Assembly (NCBI GenBank): GCA_028023455.1
Contig: JAQFVV010000257.1
Span: 744,001-808,000 of the forward strand
Reading direction: 5' to 3'
Source: Epiperipatus broadwayi
Taxonomy: Eukaryota > Onychophora > Udeonychophora > Euonychophora > Peripatidae
DNA: 64,000 nt
Positions 49,101-60,428 of the stretch are shown here, piece by piece; the first letter of the stretch is position 1; each line of letters opens with the position of its first letter. The notes beneath the pieces were generated by a model, which saw only the letters and a program-made list of their open reading frames with translations, did not search any database and was not told where the DNA came from. The position numbers and the translations under genes are program-made.

Positions 49101-50694
49101 GAAAACCTAGCAGCGTTGGATGTTAACTCTTCCTTGAATTAACTGATATAATTTTGGGATCCAAGAAAACAATACATATTTTAACGTGACGAATATTTGA
49201 CGATAGACAATCACATATACAATTCTTTTCTTTTTACTATTGGCGATACGTATCATTTTTAGCTAGCTGGCTTAGGAATAAAACTAATGCGCGAATTTTC
49301 CAAAATACTATTATTATAACGACTGCAGCTGACTTACGTGGATATAAAGTTTTAACGACTCCAGTTGATGTATAATATAACATATTATTTTATGGTTATA
49401 ATTAAGTCACTAATGTTTGTAGTTTTTATTCCTACTCTAGGAATTATAATTTGTCTTTAATAAGGAATTCTCCGTAAAATGCACACATACAAATATTCCG
49501 ATATTTGCCTTGAGAAAATTTATATTTTCTTTTTAAAAAATATACAGGTGCATAAGTAAATATCATTGATCATTAATATTATTTTTAGATAATTTTCAGT
49601 GAATAAAACTTATTTTAATGTGGGGAACTTACATTATTTTCAAACGCAGACAATTTCTTTTAGAAAGAGCGCAAAATGTTTCTCGTTAACTTCCTTTGGC
49701 TTTTATAATATCTCTTTTAATTATAAATTTTCTTTTATACCACGAAAAGATAATTAAATAAGGTAAAGTTAACAAATCATTGATTATTTCTTGGAAATTA
49801 TTTATACCACTTATTTTAAATATAATGACATTTTCCGTGATTGCTGTAGTCAATACGGTCATTTTGAACTTTAGCAGAAGATAGTATATTTTTGCGTATA
49901 AAAAGCTTTAAAATAGGTAGATGGCCATAGAAAACAGAATATCTTATCAAATAGGATTAGCAACGCATGATATTATTAAAAATTTACTGGTCATATATTT
50001 ATTTCTGCAATTAAAAAATAATAAAAAATTTGTTACCAAATTTCAGTACTGCTTCCTCCTTGTAAAACTCATGTCAGACTAAACTTTCTTCAAAATTTGG
50101 CGGTCTTCTTTTAGCGACCTCTTACAGAAAAGTAATCATTTAATTATACATAAACAAAAGAAAAGGAAAAAAAAAACTTATTACAGTTATATATTTCCGT
50201 ATGATTTAAATGAATTACAAAGTAATTTGACAAATAATGAAAAATAATAAATATACTTAATTAACAATGTTTATTAGTGATGTATAATTCTGTCTACATT
50301 ATTATCTAAAATAATTTAAAAATTACCAGAAGTTATTGTGCTGTATGATAAGATACTCATCCACTCTCCCTCTACCCATCCAAAATCAATTACTGTTTAT
50401 AATATGTGCTTTTATACTATATTAAATTGCTCTTATTGTTACCATTTTAATTAAATTATTCATGCTCTTCTTCAAAATGACATTGGATTACCAAATTTTT
50501 TAGTTATTTGCTTAAAATACGTTACAGTGAGTAAATAGCATACTTTATTAATCACTTAATATTATTATTATTTTATCTTTTTATTTTCTAAAAAAAAAAT
50601 TGCATTGTTTTCCTGTGGAAATAATGCTAAATAAACCAAGTGTCAATAACACTAGGTTACAATTTATATATATATATATATATTTATATATAAA

Positions 50695-50695
<1 letters not shown>
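46141..50695. mobile_element. Unclassified ~4.55-kb insertion in family 1 copy B
   Basis: Family 1 text stops at 46140 in a TA run and resumes at 50733 (GAGCCACACCTATGTACTTT) after another TA run, so the intervening DNA is inferred to be inserted. Its ends may be weakly inverted: ATTCTAACCTAACG at the left and CACTAGGTTACAAT at the right (reverse complement ATTGTAACCTAGTG). The interior has no recognisable protein domain. The part 47840-48440 is richer in G+C. The frame 46448-46684 shows no domain. TA-run expansion or a TA-targeting element are both possible, and an assembly join cannot be excluded. Confidence 0.45.
47221..47281. repeat. ~31-bp tandem duplication
   Basis: AGACTATAATTTATTATTAA and AGATTATAATTTATTATTAC, each followed by TTTAACAA-like text, repeat about 31 bp apart. 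Confidence 0.7.

Positions 50696-50732
<37 letters not shown>
50671..50732. repeat. (TA)n microsatellite
   Basis: Two TA tracts are separated by TAAAGTACA-like sequence. This marks the right boundary of the inferred insertion in family 1 copy B. Confidence 0.85.
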
Positions 50733-50735
<3 letters not shown>

Positions 50736-50936
50736 CCACACCTATGTACTTTAATAAAAGAGAATTAATAATAATTAAAAATAATAATAATAAATATTAG
50801 AATGTTAAACTTTATAAATTTTAGGCACACATCTCAAGTATATATGTAAAATATATATATACATGACTAAAGGAGTGGGATGGGATATAGGGTTTAAACA
50901 TAGGTTAGTTAGATGGAACCATGAAACTCAATCTTA
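50733..50936. mobile_element. Repeat family 1, copy B (last part)
   Basis: This part matches 11660-11873: CACCTATGTACTTTAATAAA, GAATTAATAATAAT, GGCACACATCTCAA, TACATGACTAAAGGAG, GGGATGGGATATAGGGTTT and GAACCATGAAACTCAATCTTA. It ends at the same point (ATCTTA) as copy A, which supports that point as the true family end and places the start of the LINE 3' tail just after it in copy A. Confidence 0.75.
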
Positions 50937-52197
50937 AGCTAAGATTGACTGATTCATTATATTACCATTTATTTAAAGCATTAATGTCAATAACATTGTT
51001 TATTTATACATTCATTACTTTATAATTTAATACATCCATAGTGTATTTTAAGGGGCAAACAAAAACTGCCTTTCTGGCTGATGATCTTAACTACTGCTTA
51101 TATTTGGGTTAGGGCTTACAAGCATACTGAAAAATCATGCTAAGATTTATTTTTTGGTTAGATCTTATTTTTGGGAAATGCAAATTTTAGTGACAAGGAA
51201 TACACTTTATGTAAATGAAATTATTTCTATATAATTTTTATATTAGTAATATTTATTTTGTACCATTATTACATTTTAAAATTATTACATACATATATTT
51301 ATATACATAGGTTTGCACAAATTTGTGCATAATGTATAAATGTGTTTTTATACATAATTTGCATATAGTGCGTATACACTCTCATAGTCACATGCATATA
51401 TGCACAATCACATTTGTTTATCAATATTTGTACAATTGTGTGTGTGTATATATATATATATACACATATTTCTGAAGTAATATTTCTGAAATAATAACTT
51501 TTGTACGCAGAAGCAAATCTCTCATAGGTCAAACATTTTAGAAATCATTTTAATCTGGTCTTATAAGATTAATAAAACTTAAAAAATGCATTGTTTGGAA
51601 TTTTATTAAAATGATTTATAAAAAATCTGATTTTTTAAAGGGTTTTTGTAATATGTGCAGTTGAAGATCTTTACTTAAAAATATTAATGTACATTATCAA
51701 TTCTAAATATTTAATAATCTCTTCGTTATTCACAGTGTTGTTAATGATAAAGAATAATTTATATACATATAAGACTGTGCCATTTCCTTCCTTTTTTGTT
51801 TATTATTGTTTTTGCATAATCATTATTTGTAATGACTTATTTCTATATATAGAAATTAAATCTTAAGTATTGTATTAATTTAATAAAGAGTTTAATATCA
51901 AAAAATATTAGCTAATTCCATAAGTCAGCAACAAGATTTAGCACTGTATATTTTTCCAGTCAATTATTTTCTTAAAATATACATTTTTACATATTAATTT
52001 TTATTATTCATATTGATCTCATTTCCCCATCAGCAAAATGCTTCTATACATGTGAGCATTAAATATGTATAAATTGACATATTTAAAGCTTAGTATAGCA
52101 AGACATTATTAGATTCAGGATCTATACATTCCTGAATCAAATATCATATGAAAAAGGCTAGAAAGAAATAGAAAATCTCAATTTGTTCTTTTGAATG
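50937..52197. other. Non-coding stretch
   Basis: AT-rich DNA with a short GT/TA run near 51436-51465. No gene was recognised; the minus-strand frame 51299-51532 is a simple-repeat translation. Confidence 0.5.
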
Positions 52198-52447
52198 TAC
52201 ATCTGGGTCTCATTTTACGCGATAGATAGGTTCCTCACAAAACACGTGCAAACAAAATCACGCAAAAATAAACGTAACTTACATTGAAAAAGGGGGGATG
52301 CGGTCTGTGATTTTTCAAAATTCGCATAAAAGCAAAGCACCAATGTAAAATTACTTTAAAATTCGTGCAAAAAAAAAAATAATGAAATGAAATATGACTA
52401 ATAAAAAATTTCAAATTTGAAAAAAAATGATACAAGACAAACTTTTT

Positions 52448-52605
52448 TTAACTATAATATTTAATTTTATTCAAAATAATATACTTTTATGCATAATTTA
52501 CAGTACAGTAATTTAAATTTTTTTTTTTAACTATAATATTTAATTTTATTCAAAATAATATACTTTTATGCATAATTTACAGTACAGTAATTTAAATTTT
52601 TTTTA
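52448..52605. repeat. 79-bp tandem duplication
   Basis: AACTATAATATTTAATTTTA starts at 52450 and again at 52529. Both copies continue through TACTTTTATGCATAATTTAC and CAGTACAGTAATTTAAATTT without visible mismatch. Confidence 0.9.
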
Positions 52606-52675
52606 TACACGTTTTAATTATTATCGCTATTTGCCCCAAAAGACGTTCGTTTGCAAACTAGTAAAAAATCAGATT

Positions 52676-52738
52676 CTTATGTGATGTGATGTATTTGGCT
52701 TCTACTTAAACAAAGTCAAGAATATCTCAGCAATTATT
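52676..52738 (-). mobile_element. 5'-truncated CR1-type LINE 3' end (~60 bp)
   Basis: TATGTGATGTGATGTATTTG then GGCTTCTACTTAAACAAAGT and CAAGAATATCTCAGCAATTA match the + strand at 11873-11935, the 3' tail of the decayed CR1-type LINE. Outside ~60 bp the similarity ends. Extreme 5' truncation is normal for CR1 LINEs. It sits inside the Tc1/mariner-like element, so it inserted later or was carried by it. Confidence 0.65.
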
Positions 52739-53481
52739 CTCACAAGAGGAAATACAACTAGCGCCAAATTCACTCTCATGTTGTGTTAATGGTTTTCTGT
52801 TGACGATGACGATGATTTTATTAATTGTTTATGAACTTAGACTTATGACAATAAAAAGACATTTATTCACCACTTCTGGGAAAAATTTAATTAAAACTAA
52901 CAACTAAAAATTAAATTCTTATTTTTGTCTTTAATTTTCAATTCCGTTTAAAAATCAAATTTCATTTTACATCACATTAATTTCAAGTCGCCCGTAAGTA
53001 ATTTTTAAATTGTGTATTACAATTAAAAATCAGATTTTAATTTGTAATTGTGCCCACTGCAATTACTGACCTTTTAAAAATAAACTTGTGGACACTAAAT
53101 GATTAATAATTGATTACATTCTTTTTTAAAAAGCAAAAACAGAATGTGATTTAAAATGCGAAATTAACACGCACAATGTTTGAACAAATTTACATTATAA
53201 TCTTGTAAAATTTAATGTGTGTATACATAAAATGTGGAAATTATGAATTTAATTTCATTATTGCATAAAATCTTACTATTATAAAGCACTCAAAATATTG
53301 AAATTACTAAGATGAAAGTCGAATTTTAATAATGTGCTATTACTTTCAATATAACGTAAGTGTGTGAAATTTATTATTTAAAGTAATAGCGGATTATCAG
53401 ACTTCAACTTCCGGTGAAAGACGAATCGTGTAACTTCAAAATCGTGTTAAATAAGTCCGCATAAAAAGAGACCCAGGTGTA

Positions 53482-53828
53482 ATTGAAAATTCAACCTTCT
53501 GCTTAGGTGCGTGAATATCACATGATTTTTTGAACAATTTATATACTATTATTTATGATGATCTCAATATTAATTTATTATTTATGCTTAAAACAAATAT
53601 TTCATTGTATCAATCTTTGCTATAAATGCAGAAACAATTTTTTATAGTAAAAGATAACCCAAATTAAATTTATTTATATATAACATAATAAAGTAAAAAA
53701 CAATTTACTATATAGAGTTCTACGAATATATATATATATATATTTCAAATAATTACATAGTACATCAAAAATTTAACTCATAAATTTAGAATCAATATAT
53801 ATATGCTGTATACACACACACTCACACA

Positions 53829-53864
<36 letters not shown>

Positions 53865-56800
53865 AACTATTATCTTCAACATAATTTTGTATGAATAAGA
53901 ATTCAGTATCAGAGATTATTTCAAACATATTATGCTTTCTGGAATATATATTTTCTATATTAACGATTCCTGTATTTTCTTTGGTAAATAACATTGTTTC
54001 TGTTAAAAAAAAATCTGATAAATTATTGGTTTAATTGCTTAAGAAAAAGTCAGTATTATAGAATTAATTAATATAACTTTAACCCAAGTCTAATTTGCAG
54101 ACCATTTTATTCAATTATTAGCAAAAAGAAAAGAAAATGTAGGAATTTATATAACTATTAGTTTATTTGAAATTAATGATACTAAAAACTAAATTAAATT
54201 TATTATGCCCTTTGTATTTATTCACAAATATTTATTTCATCTATGAAAGTTTTTTCAAACCCCCTCCTCCCCCAAAAATCCAATATGCTCCTTTGTTTAT
54301 ATATACAATAGAAAAACATTAATATTTTTTAGATGTTAATGAGTTTTTATATATATCTTCCAGTTTTTGTATTACTACAATGTCTTTGGAACAAAGATTT
54401 TGGTAAATCAAATCATTATTTATAACTATTGGGTGTGAACTCTTTTATTACCTGAATTCTTTTTTCCACAGACTAAAAGATATAATGGTCTTATTAATTT
54501 TTTTTCACATAACTCTAAAATTGAATTGCTAGAATACATTGTGTTAAGAGAGTAGCAAGTAGTGGCAAATTTCTATTAATGGATAATTAATGATTTTACT
54601 TATTTGTAAAATTTTACTTTTTTTTCTCCATGTTGTTTTATACAGAGGATATATACACACATATACATGATGAAAATAGGTATGTATATTCTTTGGAAAA
54701 TTATAGATTTATTGTTTTTTTTTTCAAGTATTATTTCATTCTAAGAGGGAGACATCATTATTTTTTTTTTTATTAATCAAATGTCATTCTTGGAAATATT
54801 TATTTTTATAAACAAGAACGTGTAGTTATTGATGTATGATGCCTTTTCTACTAAAGTTAGATTTAAATATCTAGACAATAGAGTACTGTGACCAAAGGAA
54901 TATTGCTTGAATAATTTACCATTGTTTAACACTTCTTAAACTTTATTAATTATGGTATGTCTTCTTAAAAAAATATTTCTAACTTGAATAATGTTTAAAG
55001 TCTTTTCATAAAGAAATTAAAAATATACATAATTTTGTTATATGCCTTAAAACTTTTCATATTTTTTCAAACTTTAATCAGCTTAAAAATGAAATTATTT
55101 TTTACAGCAATTTTTAACGAAGCTGATGGTTTTGATTAATTTTAGAAAACCCATTTTTACTTACATATGTCTTTTTATTTTTAAAATCCTTTTCTCTTGA
55201 TCAATTTTTAATATTTTAATAATTACAGACCTCTAGTGTGAAGTTTCGTTTTGATTAATCTAAACTATTTGTTATCTGAGGAAAAAATAATTAAAATCTT
55301 GGCGTATTTTGTTTTGAAATAGTTGTTTCTGTTGTGCTGGACGACAACGTTATAATAACGATGACAGTTTAATTAAAGCGAAAATGTCATTTTTATTACG
55401 CATGCAAAAAAAAATATATGCATAAGAGAATTTGTGTTTACTTCATTTACCAAGACAGAATAAACCTTTCTTAAATTGAAATTTAAAACATTTTCAGTTG
55501 TGTCATAATGTTGTAAATCGCAGAAATTGTAAACAATTAAAAATTAGCATAGAAAACGTATATATAATAATAGGAGTATTTTTTTTTTTTTAATTTAGAA
55601 AAAGATATAAATTCTATTCATAGATTAGTTCTGAGTTTTTTATATAACAAATCTATTATTTTAGTCTCTCAATCTTCTCTTTTTTTTGTATAACTAGAGT
55701 GCTTGGTTGTTTTAAGTTAGTAATACGTTTTAGTTATAAGTGAGAAAATTTAACATTCTGTTTTCTAAAATGTTTTGATACATACCTGGTTATTGTAAGA
55801 GATAGTAATACAGATAGTTATTTCTGCTATATAGATGAAATATTATAGAAAATAGTAATATTAAGCAGTTCCTTCTGCTATCTAGATAAAATAATGTAGG
55901 AAATAGTAATACATGTAGCTCCTTTTGCTATCTAGATAAAATATTGTAGGAAATAGTAATTCAAGGTAGATCCTGCAATTATGATTTATTTGTACATATT
56001 TTTATTATTATTTAATCTTAAATACACATAGAATCATAAAAATATTACAAAAAATAAATATTAAATATTTTAATATAAAATAAGGTAAAAACATTTAAAT
56101 ATTAAATAAAAATTTATAAATTAATAAAGCTGTATGATATGAGATCAGTATTTTTAATTTGTTTTGTGATAATAATAAAAAAGTGCTTACTTGCTACAAT
56201 ATTTAGCAAAATGATAATTTTTTAAAAAGATAGAGAAGATTGAAGAGGAAGGAGTTATCTCTCCAAATTTATTTAAATGAAATTTGCAACAATTTTTAAA
56301 ATAGATGTTAGTGAAGGCAAAAACTATATGGAATTAAGTGATTAGTGTTGTAAAAATAAATAAATATCTATGTATGTACAACATGCATTAAAATCAATAT
56401 ATTGAATAAAATTTTTAGTTTGATGAAATTAGTAATTTAAAAAGGCTTGTGAACCAAAAAGTTTGTCTAGAATACAATACATTGTGCCTGCATTTAGATG
56501 ATTCTTATTATTTATGATTAATTGGGATTAGGTAAAAACCCATTGATAAGAAATCCATTATAAGGATGATCTGATTGCCATAGGTTAATAAAAATTAGGT
56601 GATCATAGTTTATTGAATTAAAAGTATCTAGTCTGTCTTTTATATGTAAATAATAATAACAAATTCACAGTTTTGTTAAAATAAATTTAGAATCAATATT
56701 AATAATAACAAAATGAGGTTTAGATATATAAGGCAAACACAAATTAATTTTATATTTTTAAATACAAAATATAATAGTTATGCTGGTAGTGAACATCAGG

Positions 56801-57349
56801 GGTACATCTATACAGTGTGTAATGCCCATAGGTGCTGGATAGCTAAGGCATCAAATATTCCAAATAAAGAAGGGAATTAACAAGATGTTATTCATTAATT
56901 TTATCAAAATAAATTATATTTTTGTTTAAATGTTATTTATATTTTATAGTTTTGTCATAAATATCTTATTTATAATTATTAATTTGTTATTATTTTTTAA
57001 AATCTTATTTTATTCTGATCCTAGTTTTAATAGTAGTTAGCATAAACAAGTAAAAACTTGAACTTGTGTGAATTTTCTGTTTACATAATGATGCACATTT
57101 GAATCTTGTTCAAACTCTCTGTGCTCTAAAAATATATAAGAAAATCTGCTGTAGTTTTAAGTTTATTCTATATTTGTAGTTATATACTGTATTGTATCAT
57201 TAATCAAAAAGTGTATCAGTTATAAGTTTTTGTAATTAGACATAGGGCAATAAAGTGCAGAGCATCAGTAATAACAAGAGCAAGAAATAAATATAAATTT
57301 GAACTAAGATTTAATGTAAGTCATTGATTCTTATGTTGTACATTTAATG
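53482..57349. other. Non-coding AT-rich stretch
   Basis: No gene was recognised. Simple repeats include TA/CA tracts at about 53728-53742 and 53810-53862. A 50-bp tandem array at 55801-55975 is listed separately. Confidence 0.5.
55801..55975. repeat. ~50-bp tandem array, about 3.5 units
   Basis: AGTAAT landmarks occur at 55804, 55854, 55905 and 55955. Each is followed by a GCAGTTCCTTCTGCTATCTA-like block and AGATAAAATAATGTAGGAAA. The middle units are most alike. A short minisatellite. Confidence 0.85.
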
Positions 57350-57351
57350 TA

Positions 57352-57980
57352 CCATATTTAATTGTGTATGGGACACACACATTATTTTTTATGCATATTT
57401 TTAAGAAAAAAAATTTCTACATTTTTTTATGAATTTCTGTAATGATTTACTATAAGTAGGGAATATACTATAGTTAGTTACCCTTTAATATTAATTCTTA
57501 AATATCTCCAGAGTTTAATGAAGAACCACTTGAAGGCTCTTCTTCAGAAACTGAGTCTTCATATAACAAATAATCCTAGGTGCCATCAAATGAGATACTA
57601 GTTCCACATTTCTTAAATCACTTCACAACTGTCTCATGCTTCACAGCATCCCATGAAGTTTTGACCCATTCATATATATGCAGAAATGCTAGGCCCCTTT
57701 CTTTTTCCTATTGGTTTCACTTCAAGCAACTTAGTATCTTATGGAACCGATAAAAATTATGGAAATGGTTTATTCTAAACCACTGTTTGCAAATGGAAAA
57801 AATGCAATGAGATACTTATATATGTATATTAATATAAATAGAAGTTTTAGACTGATTGGAATTTTGACTGATCAACATTATGAGTTAAAATTTTAATTAC
57901 CAATGCATAAGACACACTTTATATTTTAGGCATATTTTGAAAGGGACAGGGGAGTACAGCTTATACACTGGCAAATATGG
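57352..57980 (-). mobile_element. Pogo/Tigger-like element, internally deleted
   Basis: The left end CCATATTTAATTGTGTAT and right end (reverse complement CCATATTTGCCAGTGTATAA) are terminal inverted repeats flanked by TA (57350-57351 and 57981-57982). This end sequence resembles the family of pogo-like elements whose ends read like CCGTATTTTCCGGCGTATAA. A transposase C-terminus lies inside on the minus strand, tying the ends to the pogo group. At 629 bp it is much shorter than an autonomous element. Confidence 0.75.
57498..57668 (-). pseudogene. Pogo-like transposase C-terminal remnant
   Basis: The minus strand reads WVKTSWDAVKHETVVK, a stop, FKKCGTSISFDGT, a stop, DYLLYEDSVSEEE and ends with a Ser-rich tail at a stop (57498-57500). 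The W..aW..V..e.V..SFKKCGIS.alDG..dd pattern followed by an acidic Ser tail is characteristic of the C-terminal end of pogo/jerky-type DDE transposases. The two internal stops (near 57618-57620 and 57579-57581) are single-codon changes in an otherwise readable frame. The DDE catalytic core is deleted. Confidence 0.75.
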
Positions 57981-58188
57981 TAATATATATATATTTAATT
58001 TTGTTAAACAGTTATGAAAAAATTAAATTTTTATACTTTTAGATGATTTTCTAAAGAAATAATTTTTTTTTTAATAATCCAAAATTTAAATTTAAATTAC
58101 TTGAACAATTACAAAAAATGGACATAATTGATTACATCCTTAAAAACTAAAACCCCTATTGATCACTTGCAAGAAACAGTTTTAGATA

Positions 58189-58196
58189 ATGTAATA
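58189..58196. repeat. hAT target duplication, left (8 bp)
   Basis: ATGTAATA is repeated exactly at 58739-58746. Confidence 0.9.
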
Positions 58197-58738
58197 CAGT
58201 GGTCTTCAACCTTATCACACCTGCGGACCGGTAAAAATAAGGATAAGTTTCCACGGACCAGCAAAAATAAAGATAAGATTTCGCAGACTGGCAAAAGTCT
58301 ATAGATAAATTTTTTTAAAGATAAGCATAATTGTTATAACTGATCAAAACAACAATGTTAAATATATAAGATAAAGTTTTATATATATATATATATATAT
58401 GGAGTTTATATAATAAAAAACTTATTTTAAATTTTTTTTAGAAAAGTAATAAAAAATTTAACTCTAGCCCCCCCCCCCCACATAAACATCTGTGATAACT
58501 AGAAAAACAAATTAATTTATGAATGCTTGATTAGATTTTGTTTTCGTTCTGTTTTCTTTTTTTTTTTAACTGGGTAAAAATGAGATGAAAAAATAAATAA
58601 AAATTGGTTATATTAATTAAAAGTTTAAACTCTTATTATTTATTATTACAAACTTTTTACTGCCCGTCTAGCACGCGGACCTGCAGAAAAGTTCTGCGGC
58701 CCGGAACCGGGCCACGGACCAAGGGTTGAAGAACACTG
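58197..58738. mobile_element. hAT-type MITE (542 bp) with perfect 8-bp duplication
   Basis: The ends are CAGTGGTCTTCAACCTT at left and, reverse complemented, CAGTGTTCTTCAACCCTTGG at right. This is the classic hAT/Charlie-style terminus. The flanking ATGTAATA duplication is perfect. GC-rich sub-terminal text (GCGGACCGG at left, CCGGGCCACGGACC at right) contrasts with the AT-rich middle, which holds a TA run and a poly-C of nine or ten. There is no transposase. Confidence 0.9.
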
Positions 58739-58746
58739 ATGTAATA

Positions 58747-60322
58747 AACAAATACACAGGATGTATAAAGCAAAGCACAATGATGCTAAATACAAAATCA
58801 AAAAGCATGACACATTTCAAGGGACAAATCACACCTTTATCAAAAATGAGTCCTGTATTTCCTTTTCTAAGAAATGGCCTATCCAACATATATAACCTTA
58901 AATGTAAATATTATGTAAATTACCATGTACACAACATATATATATATATACACCATCACTCTCATCACAATTACTGCTACATTTATAACTTATGTAAGTG
59001 AAATGCATGCTAAGCACATCATGCTTAATTAATGTTAATAAAACTTTGCTCTATACATCTTGCATATTTACTTAGTACATATTTCTTTAGAGATAAAGCA
59101 TCGAAATTTATAATTACAATTACAGTTTTAGATAATAAAAGAAATCATTAGTATAAAGTTATAAAAATTACAATTTTTAGTACAGTTTTTAGGCAAACAA
59201 AATGTAGCTTTTCATAAGTAAAAGTAATAAACTTTCCAATCACAACAGTGCCTATTTTCTAATATGCACTGGGATGATAGAAAAGTTCGATCATTTTATA
59301 TCTGAACATACGTGACATGTGACAAAGTGATTTTCTTGCCAAATAAAATACAGTTATTTTATAGCAAAAAATATTTAATATTTTTGTTTTTATAAAGCTG
59401 TAAATTTAACTATTAATTTATGTAAAACGTTATAAGGTGCAATTTCCAAATGATTTTTTTTTGAAAAATTACATAAATTACTTAATTTTTTCCAAATTAT
59501 TTGTTATTTTTATAACCTTCTTTTATACATATATGTATATTCTGATTTTTATTCCATAAACTTACTATATTTCATATTTATTTACTAATACTTTTTATAA
59601 AGTGATTTTCTTATTGGAGGGAGGGGTATAGGGACATCAACTAAAGTTTTGCACATATCCATTGGTCAGTATTGGCATGACCCTGATGAAGAAGTACTAA
59701 TATTTATTTTATATATGGGATTTATATTCTAATCCCATACTCAACTAATGTGTATAGGATTTGGAAACTTGAGATAACATAACTTTATATTGTATTCATC
59801 TTTTATCATATAGTGAAATCTAAATTATTTTTGACTGTAGTTATTATAACAATTTTCATATATATATATATTGTAATTATAAATGAAATAATAAATAATA
59901 AATAATAATTATAAATGAAATAATAAAAATAATGGTGATTTAATATCTCCTTCAGTTTTCTTTGATCACGAAAAAACATGTAAATATAAATTTAAATTTG
60001 ATTTTGAAAATGTAAAAAATCTTCATGATGAGAGAAACTATTATAAAAGAAAAATTAAAGAGGCAATTTTTATAAACAGGAATAAAATGCATTTAATAAA
60101 TCGACAAGCTGCTAACATTAAAATACGAGTTTCGTGGAATTTGAAGTGATGACGTTTGCTTCCGCTTTTGATTTTGAATTTAATGGCAGTTGAGCCAGGT
60201 TGAAGAAATTAACCGGAAGTACTTCTGCAGATTTAAGGATTGTTTGTAATAGTTTGTAAACCATTAAATTTATTATTTCATTTATAATTACAATTTTATT
60301 CTTAATTAAAGGACATTTTATT

Positions 60323-60383
<61 letters not shown>

Positions 60384-60388
60384 CAAAA

Positions 60389-60428
<40 letters not shown>

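Larger units (their letters stand above)
52200..53479. mobile_element. Tc1/mariner-like element with TA duplication, no transposase
   Basis: The left end CATCTGGGTCTCATTTTACG and right end (reverse complement CACCTGGGTCTCTTTTTATG) form ~24-bp terminal inverted repeats. They are flanked by TA on both sides (52198-52199 and 53480-53481), the target duplication of the Tc1/mariner superfamily. The 1280-bp interior has no transposase frame. It carries a 79-bp tandem duplication and a ~60-bp LINE 3' fragment. GC-richer CG-containing ends contrast with the AT-rich interior. Confidence 0.75.

Noticed and set aside
50936-52676. Second insertion inside family 1 copy B, with 52676-52738 as its continuation
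   Set aside because: The 52676-52738 text is better explained as a separate LINE 3' fragment, since it matches sequence beyond the family end in copy A and lies inside the TA-flanked Tc1/mariner-like element.
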